Assembly: GCA_032209605.1 (NCBI GenBank)
Contig: JASFXZ010000013.1
Location: 10,375,901-10,439,900, forward strand
Reading direction: 5' to 3'
DNA from: Mactromeris polynyma
Taxonomy: Eukaryota; Mollusca; Bivalvia; Venerida; Mactridae
Length of the DNA: 64,000 bases
The notes under the pieces are model-generated. The model worked only from the letters and a program-made list of their open reading frames with translations. It had not been told where the DNA came from and made no database searches. Shown in pieces: positions 1-11,593 of this stretch (the first letter of the stretch is position 1; each line of letters begins with the position of its first letter). The translations under genes were made by a program, and so were the position numbers.

Positions 1-567
1 ATCAGTTATGACAAAGCACATCTCCTCCATCGTATACAACCAAGTTGACACACTCATTAAACATGTCTGATTATCAAACGGAAAATATGTGACATCAACA
101 GAACATATGACCTTTAGTACGTTCGATGGTGTCCACTCAACAGTACCATTATGGTATATGCGAAGAAAGTGTGACGTATTTCCGATGACTTGCATTCTTT
201 CAAATGATTCCAGTAAGTATAAAATAGGGCGCCATATTTTATCCGACGGAATTAGCAAAGATGTTTTCCCGCCATAATCGGACGGTGTCCATGTAAGCCG
301 TTCATCTACCCACATTAGGCGAAAAACGCAGGTAATGTCAATTTCTCCATCAATTTCGTCGAATTTACTTATTCCAATAATTCCGGCACTGACTTCTACT
401 ACTATAGTATTATCCAGGTCCAGAACCGGAAACATATTGCTGTTGTAATTTGTGAATAACATGTTATATAAACTCTCGACATGCGTGATGTTGGCAGAGT
501 TACCGAGGTGTAATATTAGAGTTAGAATGCAGACCAACTTCTTTTCCGTAATGGTTGTAATCCACAT
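1..567 (-). CDS. nAChR-like Cys-loop channel subunit, type B, partial (cut by window edge)
   Basis: The first 189 codons of a B-type receptor subunit are open without interruption from the ATG at 567 to the window edge. They cover the signal peptide and most of the extracellular ligand-binding domain, including the WVDERLTWTPSDYGG stretch and the Cys-loop with FPFD. It aligns without indels to the complete gene at 24788-26047. Two differences stand out. The second in-frame Met (residue 7 in sister copies) is Thr here, so translation must begin at the first Met. The Cys at the end of the signal peptide (LGNC) is Ser. Loop C and all membrane helices lie outside the window, so intactness cannot be judged. 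Confidence 0.85.
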   Translation of the reverse strand, partial: MWITTITEKKLVCILTLILHLGNSANITHVESLYNMLFTNYNSNMFPVLDLDNTIVVEVSAGIIGISKFDEIDGEIDITCVFRLMWVDERLTWTPSDYGGKTSLLIPSDKIWRPILYLLESFERMQVIGNTSHFLRIYHNGTVEWTPSNVLKVICSVDVTYFPFDNQTCLMSVSTWLYTMEEMCFVITD

Positions 568-591
568 TTTTTTTGTATCTTCTCGAGGTCT

Positions 592-973
592 CTACACCTG
601 AACATATAGAACAAACGTAATATATACTTAATATTATTATTTTAAGACAATACTGTATTCTTTTATATTGCTTTACATAAAACGTTCCATACCCAATCAT
701 TAATAAATCTTTTATTTCAAATAATATTTTAATTAGTATTTAACGTAATTCATATAATTCTGAAGACAAGTCAAAATTATGTCAGTTGAAAATATAAATT
801 TGTTAATAGGAGTTGAAATTATCATTGTACGACATGACTTGTCGAAATGAAGTGTATTGAAACAAATGAAACTATTTAAATATCTGTAATGGAATATAAT
901 AAATCATTTAAGTCATGAAATTTTAGACTAACTGGTTTGTTATATAATTGTATATAATGAATACGGTACTTAC
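592..973 (-). other. 5' UTR intron of the partial receptor gene
   Basis: Read on the minus strand, a GTAAGT donor (968-973) follows a short upstream exon, and a GGTGTAG acceptor ends at 592, just before the leader AGACCTC. The same pair of sites occurs at the same relative place in front of the other intact copies (8690-8961, 20027-20289, 26072-26462, 35215-35846). This makes a spliced non-coding first exon likely even though the coding region has no intron. It is predicted from consensus and conservation only. Confidence 0.6.
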
Positions 974-1679
974 TTTAAATGAAGAGATAATAAAACATTC
1001 TAAAATGTCCAACCATGATGTCTGAACAGTTCAAACTCTAATTTCTAGTATCATCTCTGAATGGACATGCCTGAATTATAATGGTGTAGAGTAAATCGAT
1101 TACAGAATTGAAACATTAAATGGACTGATATTGACATTCCATTTAGATAGCATTTACTTGGAATTCAAATATTCGATGTATCGTCAACATCATTATTAAA
1201 ATATAAAACACATCACGTGCAATCAATAGAAAAAATAGTTCCTTTTAATACGACCATTAACATTCCACAATCAACACTTGAAATATCTCTGATTCCCCAT
1301 AATTTTTGTTTGTAGTTAATTGAAATCAATTGTTCCTGGACATTTTAAACGTCTGACGTTAGAAATTTTTTAATATAGTCCAGTCTCTGAGAAAGTCACT
1401 CCCATGTGTAAAAATAGTCCATGGATGATTTTTGTATTTCTGCGTTTGTGATACTTAGTTACCTCCGTTCGGATTCTGGTTTTCATATCCATCTAAAACC
1501 TTACAACACGAACAAGTTCCCGTTTACGGTTCTTTGCATGCGCATACTCATCTCGATTAAAATACTCGTACATTGTATGGTATAAAGACAAATTGTTTCA
1601 ATATCAGTGCCAATACAATAAAAAGGTATTTGTATACGTATGAAATAAGTAAAATCTAGGACTAACAAACACAACATTA

Positions 1680-2340
1680 CTGTTAACGTTAAAATACAAG
1701 TAAATCGCTGGGGAAATTGGTTATGCTCTCTAACAGGTCCGAGCGTTATTATAAAGAAAGATCATGGCGACTTGTCCAACTAGTTATTACATAACTCACG
1801 GCGGCTAGTCGAACTAAGAGCACCTTAACAGCCATATCAACTTAAAGGCCGTGACAAAAACATCAATCTTTTTCTGTAATAGAATATTTTATAATTGTAT
1901 AAAATATATTTATTGTCCTCGTGTTGATGTTGAAGCTAGTATGATATAATTAAAACAGACTCATATTTTGTTGTCAAAAAGGGCTTCATTCCCCCCTCCA
2001 TAACTTCAGCATCTCTCTAGAGCATTGAATACACCCGTGTCTTCAGTACTTTGACAATGTTACTGTGAAGCTGAATGTTTGAAAAAAGTTTTGAAAGAAT
2101 CGAATGGTTGGTATTGGACTTTAAACTTGACAACACTGTAGACATAAACACTCCTCTCAGCATATCAATCTGGGCATTGAAAGCTAATAATGCATTCACA
2201 CATAGTACTGCCAATATGGCCATAATTAACATGCACAGTAAATTCAGGCACAAATAAGGATGGTGGCAGAATGAGCACAAAACCTGGAGCACATTGCCGC
2301 TGCGCTAAATCTGAAGGGCCTTTTAGGTTGGATTGTCACA
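1680..2340 (-). repeat. Upstream segment conserved among type-B receptor copies, with a membrane-segment ORF
   Basis: This stretch recurs upstream of the B-type copies at about 12780-13195, 27170-28300 (interrupted) and 36510-38720 (interrupted). A 17-base string, CAGGTCCGAGCGTTATT, is kept or nearly kept at 1734, 12810, 27210 and 36541. The minus-strand ORF 2017-2292 (91 aa) has one strongly hydrophobic stretch followed by a Ser/Leu/Asn-rich tail. The aligned copy near 28.2 kb has stop codons. I do not recognise the product; it may be a relic exon of another gene carried along by duplication. Confidence 0.45.
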
Positions 2341-2499
2341 TAAAAAAAATATAGCATTGTAAAAAGTGTAATATTTGATCAACACTACTTGACGGGGGAA
2401 TGAATTGCATTTAGTATTTGTAAAGTTATCTGATTGTGTTCTCAATCATGATGCCATCCTACATGCCACTTCATTCATATCTTTTTTAGACTCTTGTAT

Positions 2500-2660
2500 G
2501 GACCAGTAAAGTAATCGTAGAATTACTTAGTGCATATTTTGAACAGATGACACAACAAATAGTTACACATTTTGTAAAGTGCCTGTGCCTACAAAATAAA
2601 CTGATCTGATACTCGTACACTTAAATATTTAAGTGTAGACGATTGTTTGAAAATAACAAC
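2500..2660. repeat. Short duplicated spacer segment (copy near 2.5 kb)
   Basis: The segment around TGGACCAGTAAAGTAATCGTAGAATT, with following text about cacaacaaatagttacac, recurs at 11470-11600, 22620-22760 and in part near 28450. It marks the edges of duplicated blocks. No coding signal of its own is seen. Confidence 0.4.
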
Positions 2661-2879
2661 ACACTATCTACTTGAATGAATCCTGCTCAACAAATACAGA
2701 ACCATTATTGGACCCTGATTGGTGATTCAGCCTTTAAACAACAAATTACTCTGTTTCTATGCTCGAAAGTAGCTTGTATATCGGTGCAAATATCAGTTTC
2801 TTTAATTCTGAAAAAGTTTTCTAGCACAAACGAAAGAAAACTGATAACATATCTATACCTCGGAAAGATTCCTCTTTTA

Positions 2880-3150
2880 ATGATATAATAAATACAATTG
2901 AATGGCGTAATGGTGATCTCAAAAACTCTTCAGAAAAGAAGTATTTGAAAATTACTCTTCGTAAACCCGTATCTAAAACTGATTTATTAGGAATACATTT
3001 CTTAATGTGCCAATTAAATACTCCAGTTGTAATGTAAACGGCCGATCAGAATAAGATGCTTATTTCAGATTTACAACTTTGCTTTTTTATATAATTATGA
3101 AATTTCAATACAATATACATAAATAAATGCAGCGGACAAAGTACGAGGCA
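2880..3150 (-). pseudogene. Receptor C-terminal tail relic 1
   Basis: The bases around 3068-3140 align with the last approximately 30 codons of the receptor genes (M4 and the stretch up to the stop). A one-base length change relative to intact copies breaks the frame, and nothing of M1-M3 is present to the right. The adjoining 180 bases to the left are also shared with the relics at 23350-23620 and 29350-29625, so the tail travelled as part of a larger duplicated piece. Confidence 0.5.
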
Positions 3151-4628
3151 TTCGTATTAGGCATGACTCCACCTTCTCCCTCAATTGAAATTTACCACAA
3201 ATCAGCAACAACAACCCAAATTAAAAGTCATTAACTACTAACTTAATTATGGTACTGTATCTGTAATAAAAACACAGTGACCAATTCGAAATGTTGCTAA
3301 GTGTATTGTTAAACGTCTACATGTTGACATTGACATAAATTATTTAAACAGTATGTGCTTCGCCAGATCACCAATATGGCGGCTATTCATTGCACAACAT
3401 TAAGGTGAAATGCGTGAAAACAATAGGTAAGAAACCATACGATAGATAATGTATTATAATATTTCATTTCATTTACACTAACATTCATGTATTGTTATGA
3501 AACAGTTAGAATTTGATATGTAAGGTTGCAATATGTTCTTCTGATTATGTTACCAATTCAAAGTTACCCGACTAGCAGTGTTCATTAAAAGTTATGATAT
3601 TGGTTAATGCTTTTAATACTTATCCTGAATATGATTTTTAAATGCTTCCAGTTTTACCTGGCATATCAGTCGGTAGGAATACCGTGATATCTTCACAAAT
3701 AATTTACATGTATAATCCAACACTTACGGAACAGTCCCGCCGTAGTTAACTGGTTATTTTTTGTCAGTTTTCTGTGTATGTCTTGCCTCTGTAGCATCTG
3801 CCTGCACCGTAGAGGAAATAATAGCAAAAACTAAGCTTACCTATTTGCTGTCATATATGTCGCATACTATTTGTTGTGTCCATCCACCCTGTTTATCATT
3901 ATTGTTCAGTCTAGAAGACGTGTAATATGTGGCTGTGATCAGATACTGCTTGAGTAATTAGTTTTTAACATGGTATGAATGATGTGAGATATTACTAGAT
4001 AACTTCTTGGGTCTAATGTCCAAATGCTGATTGAGATGTTATGTCATTGTATGCATTGTCATTGGTGCAAAAAATCGAAAGAACGAGGGTGGCAAAATGT
4101 TCGAATTCAAACAGGTTAAGAATATTTGTCATAATTTGTTTTAAACTGTTTTTATGTTGAGCATACAATCCGTTCGTATGTTTTGTATAACCTAACTGAA
4201 GTCAAAAATTTACTATGACTGGAAGTGAGAAAATGGTTCTGTGAATGTGTTGATGAATTTGTTGAAAAACAAAATGAAAAAAAAACTATTGTTAAAATGA
4301 TGGAATAAAAATAGTAAAATGCGTTCTTGACTTTGTTTTTGTCTATTTGCAGTCCACATAAGGTGAAAGGGAAACTGTTCTGTGTATATATAAATGAGCT
4401 GTCCCACATCAAAACCTGGATTAGTAACCATAAACAAACAACACAATAGACAAGTAAACCACAAAACAATAACGTCACATTAGAAACGTTTTATTCAAAT
4501 GTAAACTTATTATTTATTCTGAACAAAATGTTCCGTTATCTTTATAGGAAAAAAACAAATTACACAAAAATACAAACATTTTCACGTTCATTTAAAAAAA
4601 ATCACCTTGGTCAGACACCAATTAAACA

Positions 4629-4906
4629 TATAAACTCTTCACTTAAGATGTCATTTTTTACGTGATAAAGCACAAGCATACATTGATTTAACGATATTTA
4701 AAATACTTCCTCTAACCCCCCCCCCCGCCATTTCATCAGTTTATACTACAATATTACAATATATCCCGGTATATAAACTCTTCACTTAAGATGTCATTTT
4801 TTACGTGATAATGCACAAGCATACATTGATTTAACGATATTTAAAATACTTCCTCTAACCCCCCCCCCGCCATTTCATCAGTTTATACTACAATATTACA
4901 ATATAA
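4629..4906. repeat. 143 bp tandem duplication with poly-C tracts
   Basis: Two successive near-identical units begin at 4629 and 4772 (period 143). They differ by an A/T change and in C-tract length. The corresponding place in block 2 (about 16333-16440) has one unit, so the duplication arose after the blocks separated or was lost from block 2. Confidence 0.8.
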
Positions 4907-5559
4907 CCACCACATTCAATTCAAAGACAAACCTGGTTAACCCCTTTGTATGAATGCACACATTTTAAACATCTTTTTTTTATACGAGCTGTATATCGTA
5001 CTAGTGAGTTGCAGTTGAGATATGGACATGACTTAATCATCATTGCAAATGCGTCGCTCATTAACGTTTTTAAAAGATTATTATCATGTTGCCACGGAGG
5101 AATAATCCACTTTAAAGTTAATTAGGTAGAGTAAGAGTATACCCCTCCATAGTATTGTTCTAGATATTTATTATTTATAAGTAGTTGCAATAAAGCATGT
5201 TTCAAACCATTTATGAGTTGATGTATTAATAAGCAGTATTGAAATGCCTATCATGATCTCTGTATTTTCAAGTGTAAACATCTCCCAGTCCTTTCAACTA
5301 AAATAATTAATAAATTGATTCTCATAGAGAAACATCTCTCCAAGGACGATCAACGTTGGTATCTAAAGGATAGTTTTGGATAATGTTTTTGATAATTTAC
5401 AATGCTGTTAATATTACACCAGTTTAAAAGTATTGATCGAAATCTGCGGTAGTTTGTTCCATTCCATGCAGATCAGGTCTCTAAGCGCTCTTAAACGTCA
5501 ATGGATGGATACGAAATATGCAACGCTTGATGCCGACAATAAATACGCAATGTGTTTAC

Positions 5560-5708
5560 CTGCATACTTAATTTCTTCGATTTTAATGAAGTGGATGTAT
5601 GTGGCGTTCCCTGTAGTTACGTATTTGTTCACAACACCATCGCTTATTTTATAAACGCCCGGCCTTTGTTCACGATTCTTTCGAACCCAACGAATTTCGG
5701 TTAAAATT
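5560..5708 (-). pseudogene. Exon-like relic B of an unrecognised gene
   Basis: On the minus strand a pyrimidine-rich acceptor (TTTTTTGTGTCAG) precedes 5708 and a CAG|GTAAAC donor follows 5560. Between them one frame is open for about 50 codons (ILTEIRWVRKNREQ... to ...IEEIKYA). The homologous place in block 2 (about 17850-18005) has several stops and gaps. The open frame does not join in phase to the neighbouring exon A at 5822-6015, so a working transcript is doubtful. I do not recognise the domain. Confidence 0.35.
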
Positions 5709-5821
5709 CTGACACAAAAAAGAAACATTGTTGATTTGATCTTGTTCTGTAAAACATAACGATATAAAATTATATGGTTTGAATTAAATCAATATATTGA
5801 CATAAGGATTATTTCATGTAC

Positions 5822-6015
5822 CTGTAGTTCTTGAATGTAGTAGATACCGGATACAGACTGAGTGTAAAAAACGATAAGCTTTTAAAGATGTATCTGGCTC
5901 ATCTGAATATAAAATGTTTGAATTGGTTTCATCCAGTAATGTTGTTGCATTGGCTAAACATCTCAAATAAGAACAATTGCAATGTATAATTGATTGAAAA
6001 TATATTTTTTATCAT
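5822..6015 (-). pseudogene. Signal-peptide-like exon relic A, copy 1
   Basis: This is one of four related sequences (others near 9960-10080, 18118-18269 and 22740-22836). The best preserved reads as a hydrophobic leader followed by D-V-T-T-I-L-D and a S-D-E-P-D-T-S-L block, and ends in a CAG|GTACAT donor. This copy has lost one base near the start codon and gained a T before the donor, so it is frame-shifted. The product family is unknown to me. Confidence 0.35.
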
Positions 6016-7321
6016 ATTACTAACAGACACAACTTGTAAAATAGCCTGATTGTTAAAACATTTTTATGATGTACACACATCTTTCTTCAGCAAATACGAA
6101 TCAATACCAGTTCATTCTTTGTTAAAGCATGTTTATTGATGTTTCAACTTAAGGAAAAATATTGTTCATGTATGTTTAGGTAAACAAATGAACACAAAAT
6201 GAGCATAGTATTACTTTAAGTTCTTTTGAGATTGTTTACCCTTATGCCGTTGCCACTTAAAGTGACATTCCAAAAATAGTCTAATGTCTCCATTGAAAAG
6301 CCATCACAAAAAATGTCGAGTGGTGTTCAAGGATTTGTGTTTTGGAAAATATGACGCTAAAATAGTAATCCAATTCAAAATGTACGTTTGAAATATACTG
6401 ATTTTATGTACCAGCACTTAAAGGAGAATTACGCGCCTAATGAAGCTCTCGACCATTCATCGAAGCAAATGCGTTTTCGTGTTTAAGTACAGTTCATACC
6501 GTAACGTTATCGGACTTTTGATTAGTGATACAGCCTCGAAAAACAAGACTATTTAGTCTTCTTAACTGCTCGTAAGCAACTCCATATTGGCACATTGTCT
6601 TGGTGTTCCAATTCATCTACATGAGCTGAACGAACATACTTATACTCTGAATTGTACGAATTAAAAGTACATCATCATAATATAACACAACACAAACTAA
6701 CAAAACACGTAAACAAAGCTTCGAAAACAAAGATGAAATGTAACTTAATTGTGTGCAATAGAAGGAGGGAAATAACATAATCTTATATCAGGTACTAGTA
6801 AAAGAACTGCAACACAAGGTTGGGGGAACTTATCATACATCTTAAACCATAAATATAAATAATAACCACACAGCGATTTACAGCCTTGGAACTGTCAGTA
6901 AAATACTGGGGATTTAAATCGATTTAACGGATAGCTTATCAGCTGTATGATCATTGATTCCCAACATATAATTACGCTAATTTCTGAATTACTCTATTAA
7001 CAATATGTCGACCTTTGTTTACACATAAATAATTAGAAATCATTCTAAATTTTCTAATAAATATTCTTAGCCTACAAGTTAATATATCTCAATCAGGTGC
7101 GCAATGAAAGGAAGTTTTAATTCTTATTATACAATGTAATTGCGCCATTTTCCTTATCAACACGCCAAGATTAAATAAAGGCATCGCCGATTTTCTAAAT
7201 GTAAATTTCGGAAGAAATCAAATTTAATTTATCACAATATGATTGATATTATCATATTTTATATTTACAGTCAAACGCATTCTTGACACAGTCGATCAAA
7301 GTTAGGATCTTTATGTCAAAT
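6016..7321. other. Intergenic spacer, no gene seen
   Basis: AT-rich sequence without a convincing coding exon. Only the last 300 bases, the 3' flank of the type-A receptor, are well conserved (with 18320-18657). Confidence 0.5.
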
Positions 7322-8650
7322 TTACAACCCTACATTATAGTATAATCGTGAAAAGGTCAATACAGTATATATAAAAAAGACAGCGGATAAAATCCAATGA
7401 CAGTATTTGTCAAACGTTTCACCAACAATTTTCCACGTTATTTCATTTGTTTCTACCAACATGATTTTATTCTTATCGAATTCAATGACGTTGTCTTCAT
7501 CATTATCCTTGACAGGAATTATCCTCGAATTTCTTTGTGCCAACACGATCCTTTCCTTATCGAATTCCTTCTCGTTGTTATCATCCTTTTCAATGCCAGA
7601 ACTATTCTTCGGGGATACTGGTGTTTTTTTACAGCACAATCGCCAGAACATCAAACATTTTGTAATTCTCCTAACTGTTGTTGGAACTTCACGATCTGTG
7701 TCGTGAATACGGAGTGAAATTATACATAAAAATATTATAACAGAACTGTATATCAATAGGAATAATATATAGTAAAAAATGTAGGCCAATGGTGAAGAAC
7801 TTTCAGGAACGTTGGTGTTGACCATTTCCATAGATACGACAAAAGATAAAAACGAAGTTATTGCAACAGACGTTCTTTCCCCTGATGAAGCCGGCATTAC
7901 AAACACCAAATTGTTGATAATTCCAAGAAATACAACTGGCAATATTATATAAACGACAAAAAATTCTGATCTTCGACGCAAGTTTATTTGTACAGTGATA
8001 ATGTTGGAACTCAACTGTATATGGGATATGTTAGATACGTAACCAGAATAGACATCCCATTGGCTGTTTGAACTCAAGACGGAAAGATCTAAAGTTGTAT
8101 CAGTTGTGACAAACCTCATCTCATCATTGGTGTACAACCAAGTTGAAACACTCATAAAACATGTCTGTGAATCGAATGGAAAATATCTGACATCAACAGA
8201 ACAAATCACCTTTAGTACGTTCGATGGTTTCCACTCAACAGTACCATTATAGTATATGCGAAGTAGTTGTGGCATATTTCCGATTAATTGAATTTGATCA
8301 AATGATTGCAGTAAGGATAACAGAGGTCGCCATAATTCATTCGACGGAATTAGCAAAGATGTTTTCCCGCCATAATCGGACGGTGTCCATGTAAGCCGTT
8401 CATCTACCCACTTCAGGCGAAAAACGCAGGTAACGTCAATTTCTCCATTAATTTCATCGAATTTACTGATTCCATGAACTCCGACACCGACTTCTATTAC
8501 TATAGTCTTATCAAGGTCCAGAACTGGGAACATATTGCTGTTGTAATTTGTGAATAACATGTTATATAAACTCTCGACATGTGTAATGTTGGCACAGCTG
8601 CCGAGTTGTAATACGAGAGTTAGAATGTAAAACATCATCTTCTCCTTCAT
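7322..8650 (-). CDS. nAChR-like Cys-loop ligand-gated channel subunit, type A, copy 1
   Basis: An intact single-exon gene for a pentameric ligand-gated ion channel subunit of the plasma membrane. It has a signal peptide (about residues 1-20), an extracellular domain with WVDERLTW, a Cys-loop of 13 residues between cysteines containing FPFD, the M1-M3 helices, a variable cytoplasmic loop and M4 near the C terminus. The residues before M2 (P-A-S-S-G-E-R) resemble cation-selective nicotinic subunits. Loop C lacks the vicinal cysteine pair and loop A lacks its usual tyrosine, so ordinary acetylcholine binding is doubtful. The frame is also open from a Met at 8671, but that codon is GTG and out of frame in the sister copy, so I start at 8650 (442 aa). 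The M3-M4 loop has two similar charged blocks. Confidence 0.9.
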   Translation of the reverse strand: MKEKMMFYILTLVLQLGSCANITHVESLYNMLFTNYNSNMFPVLDLDKTIVIEVGVGVHGISKFDEINGEIDVTCVFRLKWVDERLTWTPSDYGGKTSLLIPSNELWRPLLSLLQSFDQIQLIGNMPQLLRIYYNGTVEWKPSNVLKVICSVDVRYFPFDSQTCFMSVSTWLYTNDEMRFVTTDTTLDLSVLSSNSQWDVYSGYVSNISHIQLSSNIITVQINLRRRSEFFVVYIILPVVFLGIINNLVFVMPASSGERTSVAITSFLSFVVSMEMVNTNVPESSSPLAYIFYYILFLLIYSSVIIFLCIISLRIHDTDREVPTTVRRITKCLMFWRLCCKKTPVSPKNSSGIEKDDNNEKEFDKERIVLAQRNSRIIPVKDNDEDNVIEFDKNKIMLVETNEITWKIVGETFDKYCHWILSAVFFIYTVLTFSRLYYNVGL

Positions 8651-8689
8651 GGTTGACTTGCACTGTTTCATGATATCTTTTAGAGATCT

Positions 8690-8961
8690 CTACACCAGCA
8701 AACAAAGAAAACAAATAGTATAGGCGGTCTGCTCTAAACATCATTATTTTTAAAACAAAAATAGTATATGTAACTTACCAAATCGAATTGTTGTTGTACG
8801 TGTATTATAAAATAAATATTTTACTTTTCTACAATATCTAATGTAATAAAATTATTCAAAAACAAGTAATATTTCATTCGTCAATTTAATTTTATATAAT
8901 AAGAAATCAATTTTTAATAAATAATGTTTTCGACATGGAATATAATAATCACAATACTTAC
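8690..8961 (-). other. 5' UTR intron of type-A receptor copy 1
   Basis: Donor GTAAGT (8956-8961) and acceptor GGTGTAG ending at 8690 on the minus strand; 272 bases. Sites correspond to those of the other copies. Confidence 0.6.
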
Positions 8962-10650
8962 TTTAGACGTACAGCTAATACAACATTCTAGAATCTCCGT
9001 CCACGATATCTGAATATTTCAAACTCAAATGCATTTCTAATATCATCTCTGTAAGGACATGCATTTAATGATGTTGCATAAAGGTGCGCTATTTAACATC
9101 TATAATATATTACATTTTAAGCATACATTTGATGGATGTTGACATTCCATTTAGTCCATATTACCTGGGGATTCAAATATTGAACAAACCTTCAATATAG
9201 TTATGAAAATGCGAACAAGTCGCATCCAATCAATAGAAAAAATATATTTCCAATTAACGAGAATATTAAAGCTCTACGGCACTCAATAGGTTATTGTATA
9301 ATATCTGATAGTTATTTTGTCTGGTATTTGAAATTTCAATTAGTTAACGATAATTAATTGTTCCTGAACATTTGAACACACATCAATTAATAAGTGTGAT
9401 TTATCCAGAAGTTTTGAAACTATTATATAGTAGTATTGGAAAGACAGCTACGAACTGTCAAGAATTATAAAAGAGAAATTATAACTTGTTACGGGGAATG
9501 CCACATACATATGACAAAGCCTCCCTACAAGTAAACAACAGTCTACTCAATATCATGGACTAAATAGGTGCAAGGGAAAACATGTATTGGAATAGGAGAG
9601 CGTGTATAAATCTGTCCGACTATCAAAAACAACTATAAAGGCGTTAGGGGGACGAGCAAGCCAAGAACACATTCTGTTAATTAAAAAGCAAAGTTTAATG
9701 CTTACAAAGTCCCGAACATAATCCTAAAAGCCTTAATCATCTGTCATACCCTGTCATATCAAGTATGGTTTATATATATAATTTCATTAGGTTTTAAAAC
9801 AGTAACTACGTGTCTGGCGTGCTGTTAAAAAAGGTGCGACAATCTTTCGACTGTAGATTAATTTAAAGTCTTACAGGCGGTTGTTCTCATTATGTCAGGA
9901 TTACAACCCTTTCTTATAAACATATGCGTGTATATCTGTTTAACAACTGATTAAAGATGTATATGGCTCGTTTGAAGGTAAAATGTTTGAATGGGTTTGA
10001 TCCAGTATCGTTGTTACATCAGCTAAAGCATCATTAATAAGAACCATTGCAATGTATAACCAATTGAAAATATCTTGTTTAATCATATTACTAACAGAAA
10101 AATACGCCTGTTTTTTTTAATTTGTGATAATATCAACTTCTTTTTCAACAAGTACAGATGGTAACATAATAAGTTCCTTCTTTGATAATACATATTTATT
10201 GATATTTTAGCTGTATGCAATACACTTTTCCTGTTTGTGTAGGTAAACAAATGACCCCAAAATGAGCGTAATATTACTTTAAAGTTACAACTGTTATGAA
10301 AGTTTACGAATTTTGTATAACAAAAAATGGTTTAGTTTTTACTCCTTTTAAATCTCTAATCTTGTCTAGCAGTCCAATTAAAGTTACACACACAATTTTC
10401 CTTAAAGTTGGTTTATTTCATAATTATTATCTCTTGTCGTAACATTACGTGTTTAATACTATTTTATTCTTCCTTTTCGCATTGTACGTTGTGTTTTTCA
10501 TTGATAATGTTATATGCATGTCGAGTACGTTAGTATGCAACTGTTTGACTTGTAAAACGGCATACCTTACATTTACACAATGTCTTCGCTACTGACAAAT
10601 ACAATAAATGTTTGATTTATATTGCAACCTATTTCTTTTAATTAACATTA
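8962..10650. other. Upstream flank of type-A copy 1, no intact gene
   Basis: It contains the presumed non-coding first exon just beyond 8961 and a flank conserved with 20290-21180. Around 9460-9660 is a diverged copy of the dispersed repeat. At 9960-10080 on the minus strand is the best preserved copy of exon relic A (hydrophobic leader then DVTTILDQTHSNI), followed by a stop. Confidence 0.45.
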
Positions 10651-10659
10651 CATCTGTAT

Positions 10660-10925
10660 ATGCCTGTTATTACTAACGTTCTTGACTTGTTCCATGATGT
10701 ATTCCACCCTTTGTTGTCCCCTAAATTCTTCTTAGTTGTTCTTTGCTGTCGGTCAGGCCATACCTTGCACCCCTATTCCCATATATGTTTGCCCTTGCAC
10801 CGCCCCAGTGCCTTAGGTTTTGTGGACTGTTGTTTTCCCGGGGTCTGTATGGGGGAGGCATTATCTTGTGAATGTAGCGTTCCCTGTAACAACTTAATCT
10901 CTCTTTACTTATCCAAATTATATTT
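10660..10925 (-). mobile_element. Dispersed approximately 0.3 kb repeat, reverse-oriented copy
   Basis: In reverse complement this begins GAGAGATTAAGTTGTTACAG and continues through a CCCCGGGAAAACAACAGTCC block to a run about confirmable as the same family as 13696-13985, 24168-24450, 30405-30700 and 35455-35744. The block-2 counterpart (21950-22050) is internally deleted. Family type is unknown; no transposase is encoded. Confidence 0.55.
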
Positions 10926-11593
10926 ATGATCATATATAAGACAGATTAGGTTGTTACAGAGAACGCCATGTCGTCGAGAAATAGCACACACAATTGACTA
11001 TAGCATCATTCCAAACGTCAAAAAGCAATACATTTAAGTCAAATTCTATATTATAGTTATTTGAATGCTATACCGAGCCAAGTTGAGCATTGGGAGTGAT
11101 ACCGTGATGTTTCGTTTGACCCAGTAAATTGTAATTGTTTCAATTATTATCATACATGGTGTATTTGACGATTACAGTAAAACTGACTATGTAAATTAAA
11201 GAGAATATATGCGTTAAACATAGCAAAGGCTACAGAGCTAGTGTCCCCATATTATTCCAGCCAAGTGATATACAGTAACACCCCATTCATGCGGATTGTT
11301 ACATCCGGTATTTAAGTTCACTTTTTCATACAATATCAGCAGGACAACTATTAAGAAGCAATCTTTATCAATTTAGTTTAACTTATAAATGTCTATTAGC
11401 TAAAATTTATTTTGGAACGACTCCTTTGTAACACCGTCTCGTTGTCAGATTTCGAACGAGATAAGACTGATGTATGGACCAGTAAAGTAATCGTAGAATT
11501 ATATTATCAAACCTTTGAACTGATGACAATACAAATAGTAACACAATATGTGCCCACAAAATAAACTGCTTTGACACTTTAAAGTAATATTAC

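Noticed and set aside
4720..4870. Poly-C tracts as regulatory elements
   Set aside because: Length differs between adjacent copies in the manner of slippage; nothing else supports function.
7397..7717. Plus-strand ORFs opposite the receptor genes (also 18733-19053, 24863-25099, 34016-34231)
   Set aside because: They are antisense shadows of the conserved M3-M4 loop coding sequence and repeat in every copy for that reason.
10660..10929. Protein-coding gene in the 89-codon plus ORF (and related ORFs at 13805-13987, 24197-24523)
   Set aside because: All are frames through the dispersed approximately 0.3 kb repeat, with frame breaks between copies.
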